Translations under genes and position numbers: made by a program | Notes under the pieces: model-generated | What the model saw: only the letters and a program-made list of their open reading frames with translations | The model's database searches: none | What the model was told of the DNA's origin: nothing | Shown here: positions 1 to 5,116 of the stretch, one piece after another | Layout of the letters: every line of letters begins with the position of its first letter | Numbering within the stretch: position 1 is the first letter of the stretch | Assembly (NCBI GenBank): GCA_012797215.1 | Contig: JAAZPN010000142.1 | Coordinates: 1-5,116, forward strand | Reading direction: 5' to 3' | Length of the DNA: 5,116 nucleotides | DNA from: Chloroflexota bacterium | GTDB lineage: Bacteria; Chloroflexota; Anaerolineae; Anaerolineales; Anaerolineaceae

Positions 1-181
1 AACAAAATTGTTTCATGCAATTCCAGAGCATTCAGGAGAACGTCTCTGGCAACGGAATTTTTATGAACATGTCATCAAAAACGAGCGGGATTACCAGGCA
101 ATCTATGATTACATCCTTGCTAATCCGATTAATTGGGAAAAGGATGAAGAATTCTCCAGCGATAGCCATGGTCCTGCATGA
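1..181 (+). CDS. REP-associated tyrosine transposase (RAYT, Y1/IS200-like), C-terminal end only
   Basis: The reading frame beginning at base 2 is open from the window edge to a TGA at 179-181, giving 59 residues. They include LWQRNFYEHVIKNERDYQ, then the run IYDYILANPINWEKDEEF. This is the typical C-terminal block of the Y1-transposase-like RAYT proteins: the LWQR-x-FYEH-x-I segment, then the helix ending in ANP-x-x-W-x-x-D. These single-strand nucleases with an HUH motif and a catalytic tyrosine recognise REP hairpins. The HUH motif, and probably the tyrosine, lie upstream of the window, so activity cannot be judged here. The end looks natural rather than broken, with only a short tail after the conserved block. 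A REP-like palindrome lies 71 bases downstream, which supports the call. An ATG-initiated ORF at 15-371 overlaps this region in another frame and is a shadow. Confidence 0.85.
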   Translation, partial: TKLFHAIPEHSGERLWQRNFYEHVIKNERDYQAIYDYILANPINWEKDEEFSSDSHGPA

Positions 182-252
182 TTGCCTCGGACAGGCACAG
201 AATTATGTGGGAATTGCGCTGAGGAATATATTTCCGGTTCATAAGGGGGTTC

Positions 253-276
253 GGGCGACGCATGCGTCGCCCCTAC
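253..276 (-). repeat. REP-like element: GTAG head plus 20-bp perfect palindrome
   Basis: Bases 253-272 read gggcgacgcatgcgtcgccc, a perfect 20-bp palindrome. On the - strand it is directly preceded by GTAG (276 to 273). A GTAG tetranucleotide followed by a GC-rich imperfect or perfect hairpin is the classic architecture of REP sequences recognised by RAYT proteins, and a RAYT C-terminus ends 71 bases upstream. Only one copy is present in this window, so repetition elsewhere in the genome is inferred. The palindrome could fold as a hairpin on either strand. It lacks a T-run, so it is not a standard terminator for the upstream gene. Confidence 0.75.
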
Positions 277-378
277 GTGATGAAACAACTGCGGATTACT
301 TTATGAGGTACTATCAGCGGGAGGGAATTGGATTACTGGTGAAAATGCTGAAATACATAATCGACCCTTAGGAGTACA

Positions 379-573
379 TTGGAATTGAGACCTTCACTCC
401 AAAGGGGTACAGGCAGGTCAACGTCATTAAATGGTTCCCCTGCACTTGCAGAGGGCTTCGCTCTCAGGGAATTGAATGCGGGAGGAGACCTGAAGGTCTA
501 CCTGCTCGAACGGCTTGTGCCCACCACGCAGTGGATAGGTGTTGGGACATCAGCAAGAATGGAGGATGTTTGA
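379..573 (+). CDS. Doubtful small ORF, possibly a mobile-element remnant
   Basis: This is a 64-codon open frame starting with TTG. The same frame is open back to a TAA at 358-360. The product has a low-complexity, Gly/Ser/Arg-rich first half and ends in PTTQWIGVGTSARMEDV. I do not recognise it. No Shine-Dalgarno site of good quality precedes the TTG, although GGAG is present at 371-374, too close for comfort. The stop lies two bases before the ATG of the next gene, and that gene's ribosome binding site lies inside this frame, so coupling is possible if it is translated. A C-terminal scrap of a transposon-associated protein is one alternative; chance is another. It also overlaps two small hairpins. 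Confidence 0.2.
   Translation: MELRPSLQRGTGRSTSLNGSPALAEGFALRELNAGGDLKVYLLERLVPTTQWIGVGTSARMEDV
561..565 (+). promoter_or_regulatory. Shine-Dalgarno site GGAGG that sets the start at 576
   Basis: GGAGG at 561-565 lies ten bases before the ATG at 576. It selects this ATG over the in-frame ATG at 531, which has no comparable site and would add 15 residues outside the conserved-looking core. Confidence 0.6.
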
Positions 574-575
574 AT

Positions 576-833
576 ATGTTGAAAAAGCGCAGCCAATTTT
601 ACGTTTATGAAAACTGGATTGCAGAAGGTCATAAAGCCAAAATTCACAGAGCGGAGTGCAGTTTCTGTAATTATGGAAAAGGGATTCATGGAACTGATAA
701 TATAAAACACGGTCAATGGTTGGGTCCCTTCGAAACCTTTGCCGATGCTCGTCAGGCCGCAAGTAAAACCAAAGGAACTATCAGTGTCTGTAAGTTTTGC
801 GGACCGGAAGGCCCGGTTCACACCGACCTCTGA
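576..833 (+). CDS. Small protein with two CxxC pairs, putative zinc-binding, function unknown
   Basis: The product has 85 residues. It opens with a basic patch and FYVYENW (8-14), followed by HKAKIHRAECSFCNYGKG, in which C28 and C31 form a first CxxC. A GQWLGPF segment (46-52) is followed by a helix-like FADARQAASKTKG, and the second CxxC (C72, C75) comes near the end. Four cysteines in two pairs separated by about 40 residues suggest one zinc ribbon-like site; H24, H38 and H45 are further possible ligands. The W-x-G-P-F then A-rich helix pattern resembles small folds in which a strand pair leads into a helix. I recall similar uncharacterised bacterial proteins with VYENW and HRxxCxxCNxGxG motifs, but no assigned role. 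There is no signal peptide or membrane segment, so it is probably cytosolic. Its neighbours are a RAYT/REP region upstream and a DNA glycosylase downstream, which gives no firm functional clue. The same frame stays open for 54 codons after the TGA. Confidence 0.75.
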   Translation: MLKKRSQFYVYENWIAEGHKAKIHRAECSFCNYGKGIHGTDNIKHGQWLGPFETFADARQAASKTKGTISVCKFCGPEGPVHTDL

Positions 834-970
834 TTTTATCCACTTGGTGGTGAGTACAAGCCCCGTGAGGTAGTTGACCGCCATGTCTGGAACAATAAGG
901 TAATTGAAATGGAGACCATCGGTCAAAACCCTTTCATGGTCCCACAGGGAAGCTGTTCACTCCGGAGACT

Positions 971-999
971 ATGCAAGAACCCAAAAAACATGCCATAAT
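971..999 (+). promoter_or_regulatory. Possible extended -10 promoter for the alkD-like gene
   Basis: TGCCATAAT at 991-999 combines an extended -10 TG with CATAAT, a one-base deviation from TATAAT. A poor -35 (ATGCAA, 971-976) sits 17 bases upstream, as is common with extended -10 promoters. It would give a leader of about 25 bases containing the GAGAGG ribosome binding site at 1021-1026. The rest of the 834-1031 gap shows nothing else I can name. Confidence 0.4.
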
Positions 1000-1031
1000 A
1001 CCTGTACCAACAACACGAAAGAGAGGCCGAC

Positions 1032-1712
1032 ATGACTGACGACACCTGGAGCACTATCCTATTCAAAACCCTTGAAGCCGCGGAAAACCTGGAAAAAGCG
1101 CCCGCGATGGAAGCTTACATGAAGCATAACTTCAAGTACCTGGGCTTGTCGACACCTGTGCTCAGCAAGCTTGCCGGTCCGCTCCTCAAAGCCGCCAGCC
1201 AACTGCCCGGCGTGGATTGGGAATTTATCGAGCAAGCCTGGCAAAAACCCTACCGCGAGGCGCAGTACTGCGCCATCTCCTACCTCAATCGCGTCAGATC
1301 AAAACTAACGAAAGATGACCTGCCAGCCCTCAAACGCCTCGTGCAGACCAAATCCTGGTGGGACAGCGTGGACAGCCTTAGCGGGACAATTGGCGACATC
1401 GTTCATCGCTGGCCGGAGCTAAAACAGGAAATGCTCGCCTGGAGCGTGGACCCGGATTTATGGACGCGCCGGGTGGCAATCATCCATCAGCTGGAATTTA
1501 AGGCGCAGACCGATACCGACCTGATGACGCAAATAATTCTGAACAACCTGGGTTCCCGCGAATTCTTTATCAACAAAGCCATCGGCTGGTGTCTGCGTCA
1601 ATTCAGCTGGACCAACCCAGGCTGGGTGGCCGCGTTTGTACGCGAACACGAGGCCGTGCTTTCCAACCTGAGCAAGCGCGAGGCGACCAAACGCCTCCCT
1701 CCAACTGCCTGA
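1032..1712 (+). CDS. alkD: AlkD-family DNA alkylation repair protein (alkylpurine DNA glycosylase)
   Basis: The product has 226 residues, close to the usual 220-240 for the family. AlkD proteins are all-helical HEAT-like repeat glycosylases that remove positively charged alkylated purines (3-methyladenine, 7-methylguanine) from DNA without flipping the base into a pocket. The family signatures are present in order: KPYREAQYCAISYL (72-85), KSWWDSVDSLSG (107-118) carrying the Trp/Asp pair W110 and D114 that match W109 and D113 of Bacillus cereus AlkD, LWTRRVAI (143-150) with the conserved arginine, EFFINKAIGWCLRQFSW (177-193) with the third DNA-facing Trp (W186), and the closing LSNLSKREATKRL. 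All catalytic-cleft residues that I can place are intact. The ATG at 1032 follows GAGAGG at a five-base spacing. The gene stands alone on its strand and converges on the UdgB gene, another base excision enzyme. Confidence is high for the family; substrate range is inferred from it. Confidence 0.93.
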   Translation: MTDDTWSTILFKTLEAAENLEKAPAMEAYMKHNFKYLGLSTPVLSKLAGPLLKAASQLPGVDWEFIEQAWQKPYREAQYCAISYLNRVRSKLTKDDLPALKRLVQTKSWWDSVDSLSGTIGDIVHRWPELKQEMLAWSVDPDLWTRRVAIIHQLEFKAQTDTDLMTQIILNNLGSREFFINKAIGWCLRQFSWTNPGWVAAFVREHEAVLSNLSKREATKRLPPTA

Positions 1713-1762
1713 AAGAAAACCAGCCAACCCTGGCAAAAGAAAACAAGCCCCAGAATCATCAG

Positions 1763-1774
1763 ACCCTATAGGGT
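1763..1774. repeat. 12-bp perfect palindrome between convergent genes
   Basis: ACCCTATAGGGT is a perfect palindrome in the 74-base gap between the alkD and udgB stops. As a hairpin it would have only about four pairs and no T-run, so it is a poor terminator. No better terminator is visible in this gap. It may be chance or a protein site. Confidence 0.3.
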
Positions 1775-1786
1775 AACGCAGCGCGG

Positions 1787-2473
1787 CTACGCAAGCTGCT
1801 GCCTGGCAGTCCGCCAGATTTCGTCAAACATCTCCGTGGTCAGCCTGCCCGTCTGGGTGTTTTGCCGGCTGGGGTGGTACGAACACAGCAGCCAGGGCAG
1901 CCCCGCGGGGGCATAAAACGCGCCGTGGCCAAAAGGAACCTCTTTTCGCCTCAGGCCCGCGTACATGGGCAGCGCGAGCACGCCATCCAGCGCGATTTTC
2001 CCAAGCAAAACAATCCCCTGGATATTGCGCAGACAGTCCATTTCCTCTTGCAGCCAAGTCTGGCAGGCACGGATTTCTTCCGGCATTGGTTTGTTATCGG
2101 GCGGGGCGCAACGGCAGACCGCGGTGATATACAGGTCCCGCAGGCGCAAGCCGTCCCCAACCCGCTCGGCGCGCGGGCTGCTGGCAAAACCAGCCCGATA
2201 CAGCGCCGGGTATAGAAAGTCTCCCGAAGCGTCGCCCGTGAACATTCTGCCGGTGCGGTTGGAGCCGTGCGCCCCCGGCGCCAGCCCGACCGCCAACAGG
2301 CGCGCGTTTGGGTCGCCAAAACCGGGCACGGGTTTGCCCCAATACTGCTGGTCCTGGAAGGCACGGCGTTTCTGCGCGGCCATCTGCTCACGCCAGGCCA
2401 CCAGGCGCGGGCACTTGCGGCACTGAATGACACGCGCGGAGACCTCGTCCACACAATCATGGTTTTCACGCAT
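1787..2473 (-). CDS. udgB: Family 5 uracil-DNA glycosylase (UdgB), 4Fe-4S type
   Basis: With the ATG at 2473 the protein has 228 residues. Family 5 UDGs remove uracil, and also hypoxanthine or other deaminated bases, from DNA to start base excision repair. The motif 1 region GLAPGAHGSNRTGRMFTGD (63-81) has the family 5 form, lacking the polar catalytic Asp/Asn found in families 1 and 2. The final motif, CSYHPSRQNTQTGRLT (197-212), carries H200. Cysteines C18 and C21 (QCRKCPRLV) with C122 (RCAPPDNK) and C137 match the four ligands of the [4Fe-4S] cluster shared by families 4 and 5. The open frame extends to a TTG at 2524, but that codon lies in the eno terminator stem and upstream of a TATAAT box, so I prefer the ATG at 2473. 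There is no Shine-Dalgarno site before it. The gene converges with alkD and follows eno on the same strand, separated by the terminator. Confidence 0.93.
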   Translation of the reverse strand: MRENHDCVDEVSARVIQCRKCPRLVAWREQMAAQKRRAFQDQQYWGKPVPGFGDPNARLLAVGLAPGAHGSNRTGRMFTGDASGDFLYPALYRAGFASSPRAERVGDGLRLRDLYITAVCRCAPPDNKPMPEEIRACQTWLQEEMDCLRNIQGIVLLGKIALDGVLALPMYAGLRRKEVPFGHGAFYAPAGLPWLLCSYHPSRQNTQTGRLTTEMFDEIWRTARQQLA

Positions 2474-2480
2474 GCGCACG

Positions 2481-2486
2481 ATTATA
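2481..2486 (-). promoter_or_regulatory. Perfect -10 box (TATAAT) for udgB, predicting a leaderless transcript
   Basis: Read on the - strand, TATAAT ends seven bases before the A of the udgB ATG, so transcription would start at or within a base or two of the start codon. No good -35 is seen 16-18 bases upstream (GGCTCG at 17). The box lies just past the eno terminator, where an independent promoter is expected. It supports the 2473 start over 2524. Confidence 0.55.
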
Positions 2487-2523
2487 ACCGGGCTAAGCGC
2501 GACCGAGCCTGGCCAGGGAAGCA

Positions 2524-2556
2524 AAACGGCTGCCTTGTGGGCAGCCGTTTGTTTTT
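2524..2556 (-). terminator. Rho-independent terminator of eno, possibly bidirectional
   Basis: Bases 2524-2534 (aaacggctgcc) and 2540-2550 (ggcagccgttt) form an 11-bp perfect stem with a five-base loop. The stem begins 20 bases after the eno stop on the - strand and is followed there by TTTTGCTT. On the + strand it is followed by GTTTTT (2551-2556), a better T-run, so it can act in both directions. No + strand gene close by needs it, but it would block transcription running antisense into eno. Confidence 0.88.
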
Positions 2557-2570
2557 CGTATTGGCGCTGT

Positions 2571-3896
<1,326 letters not shown>

Positions 3897-3899
3897 CTA

Positions 3900-3905
3900 A
3901 GTATA
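3900..3905 (-). promoter_or_regulatory. Possible -10 box for an eno promoter in the pyrG-eno gap
   Basis: TATACT on the - strand lies about 40 bases before the eno ATG in an AT-rich stretch. The -35 region is weak (AAATAT at 17 bases), and it would overlap the end of pyrG. No clear terminator lies between pyrG and eno; the only hairpin is TTCAC/GTGAA over the pyrG stop, with five pairs. Eno could therefore be read from pyrG and from this site. Confidence 0.35.
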
Positions 3906-3927
3906 CTCCAATAGTTTGAGAAATATT

Positions 3928-5116
3928 TCACGAAGTAAGTGAATCTTCTTCGATTTGCAGCCCACGCTGCGTGCACACCGCAGCAATGAAACCTGAAAAC
4001 AATGGGTGCGGCGCGGTAGGGCGCGAAAGGAACTCGGGGTGGAACTGGCAGCCAATCATGAAGGGATGTTCTTTCAGTTCCGCGATTTCGACCAACACCC
4101 GGTCGGGGGAAAGCCCCGAAAAAACCATGCCGCTTTGCTCATACAGCGCGCGATAATCGTTGTTTACCTCGTAACGGTGGCGGTGGCGTTCTTGGATATG
4201 GTCTGTCTGGTACAAGCCTGCAGCCAGGGTCTTCGGTTGGATATCGCAGGGGTAGAGGCCCAGCCGCATCGTTCCGCCGGTTTCTACAAGATTCGTCTGT
4301 TCCGGCATCAGGTCGATGACCGGGTGTTCCGTTAGCTTGTCAAACTCTGATGAGTTTGCATCGCCTAAACCCAACATCGAACGGCCGTATTCGATCACCA
4401 TCACCTGCATGCCCATGCACAACCCAAGGTACGGCAGTTGGTGCTCACGGGCATATTTTGCAGCCATGATTTTGCCTTCCACCCCGCGCGAGCCAAAACC
4501 GCCCGGCACCAAGATGCCGTCCACATTTTCAAGGCGCTCCAGGCCGATGCCCTTTTCCAGGTCGGTCGCGGAAATCCAATCCATCTCCACATCCACGCCG
4601 GCATACAAAGCTGCATGCTTGATGGCTTCGCGCACGCTGATATAGGCATCGTGCAGCTCCACGTATTTTCCGACCAAGCCTATCCTGACCACGGGTTTTT
4701 CGCGCCCCAACTCAGCCACCATCCAGCGCCACTTCGCCAGATCGGGTTCCTGCTTGGGGCTAAGGTTCAGCCTATCCAGCAGTATTTCAGCTACGCGCAT
4801 TTCCTCCAACACCAGGGGAATGCGGTAAAGCAAGTCCGCGGTTTCCAACGGAATTACCGCTTCAGCTGGTACATCGCAAAACTGAGCAATTTTCGCGCAG
4901 AGCGCCTTCTCCACTGGATAATCGCTGCGCGCCACTATCATATCGGGCAAGATGCCAATGGAGCGCAGCTCCCGTACGGAGTGTTGGGTGGGTTTGGTTT
5001 TGGTTTCCTCTGTGGCTTTTAGGTAGGGCAGCCAGGTGAGGTGCACGAAGGCGGTATTCCCGCGCCCCAGGTCATTACGCATCTCGCGAATAGCTTCCAA
5101 AAATGGTTGACCCTCG
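3928..5116 (-). CDS. pyrG: CTP synthase, N-terminus outside the window
   Basis: The frame is open to the window edge and encodes the last 395 of about 545 residues. CTP synthase makes CTP from UTP, ATP and glutamine-derived ammonia, the last step of pyrimidine nucleotide synthesis. The first visible residues, EGQPFLEAIREMR, belong to the synthetase domain; the P-loop part is missing. Next come KTKPTQHSVRELR, which contributes to UTP/CTP binding and sits at E. coli position 187 onward, and ARSDYPV. The C-terminal class I glutaminase domain follows, with VRIGLVGKYVELHDAY, ILVPGGFGSRGVEGK, the nucleophile elbow GLCMGMQ (Cys codon 4417-4419), ERHRHRYEVNN, and CQFHPEF carrying the triad His and Glu (codons about 4033-4041). 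The triad is complete. A TTG at 5098-5100 could be taken as a start but lies inside the conserved domain, so the gene is cut by the window edge. Eno follows on the same strand after 67 bases. Confidence 0.97.
   Translation of the reverse strand, partial: EGQPFLEAIREMRNDLGRGNTAFVHLTWLPYLKATEETKTKPTQHSVRELRSIGILPDMIVARSDYPVEKALCAKIAQFCDVPAEAVIPLETADLLYRIPLVLEEMRVAEILLDRLNLSPKQEPDLAKWRWMVAELGREKPVVRIGLVGKYVELHDAYISVREAIKHAALYAGVDVEMDWISATDLEKGIGLERLENVDGILVPGGFGSRGVEGKIMAAKYAREHQLPYLGLCMGMQVMVIEYGRSMLGLGDANSSEFDKLTEHPVIDLMPEQTNLVETGGTMRLGLYPCDIQPKTLAAGLYQTDHIQERHRHRYEVNNDYRALYEQSGMVFSGLSPDRVLVEIAELKEHPFMIGCQFHPEFLSRPTAPHPLFSGFIAAVCTQRGLQIEEDSLTS

Larger units (their letters stand above)
182..575. 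other. Non-coding or degenerate stretch between the RAYT gene and the small CxxC gene
   Basis: No convincing gene lies here. It contains the REP-like palindrome (253-276), a doubtful ORF (379-573) and two compact hairpins: GAGGGC/GCTCTC around TTC at 451-465 (six pairs, one of them G-T) and AGACC/GGTCT around TGAA at 486-499. A weaker one, CCAC/GTGG, lies close to 520-535. The hairpins cluster inside the doubtful ORF. The texture suggests decayed mobile DNA, but nothing was identified firmly. Confidence 0.5.

Noticed and set aside
15..371. 118-codon + strand ORF starting at an ATG
   Set aside because: It is out of frame with the RAYT C-terminus in its first half and runs through the REP palindrome in its second half. 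The product shows no family features.
498..926. 142-codon - strand ORF
   Set aside because: It is antisense to the CxxC gene, which has a ribosome binding site and motif structure. The - strand product shows no recognisable motif.
1951..2469. Several ORFs on both strands overlapping udgB
   Set aside because: They are shadow frames of the UdgB gene with Arg/Ala/Ser/Pro-rich products typical of off-frame reading.
4438..5022. 194-codon + strand ORF within pyrG
   Set aside because: It is antisense to conserved CTP synthase sequence and has no recognisable motif or ribosome binding site.
5098..5100. TTG as the start of pyrG
   Set aside because: The frame continues upstream with EGQPF, which matches the conserved CTP synthase sequence before LEAIR. 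The gene simply runs off the window.

Overview
This 5.1 kb bacterial window holds three well-identified base-metabolism and repair genes, one partial mobile-type gene, one partial biosynthetic gene and one small unassigned gene. The protein versions (enolase with a variant active-site loop, family 5 uracil-DNA glycosylase, CTP synthase directly upstream of enolase, a RAYT-type Y1 transposase) look most like Chloroflexota, perhaps Anaerolineae. This is an impression from sequence style, not a search result.

Left part (1-1031), accessory in character. The window opens inside the C-terminal end of a Y1/REP-associated tyrosine transposase (RAYT) that stops at 181. Some 71 bases later there is a GTAG-headed 20-bp perfect palindrome (253-276) that fits the REP elements such enzymes act on. 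A hairpin-rich stretch follows with a doubtful 64-codon ORF (379-573). Then comes an 85-residue protein with two CxxC pairs (576-833), preceded by a good Shine-Dalgarno site. A 198-base gap carries a plausible extended -10 promoter for the next gene.

Middle part (1032-2473), DNA repair. An AlkD-family alkylpurine DNA glycosylase (+ strand) converges on a family 5 uracil-DNA glycosylase, UdgB (- strand), with 74 bases between their stops. Both start base excision repair, on alkylated purines and on deaminated bases respectively. The UdgB gene appears to have its own promoter placed so close to the ATG that the transcript may be leaderless.

Right part (2524-5116), housekeeping, all on the - strand. 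CTP synthase (pyrG, N-terminus outside the window) is followed after 67 bases by enolase (eno). Enolase ends 20 bases before a strong 11-bp hairpin terminator that separates it from the UdgB gene. The pyrG/eno gap has a -10-like box, so eno may be read both from pyrG and from its own promoter. No tRNA, rRNA, CRISPR array or replication origin was seen.
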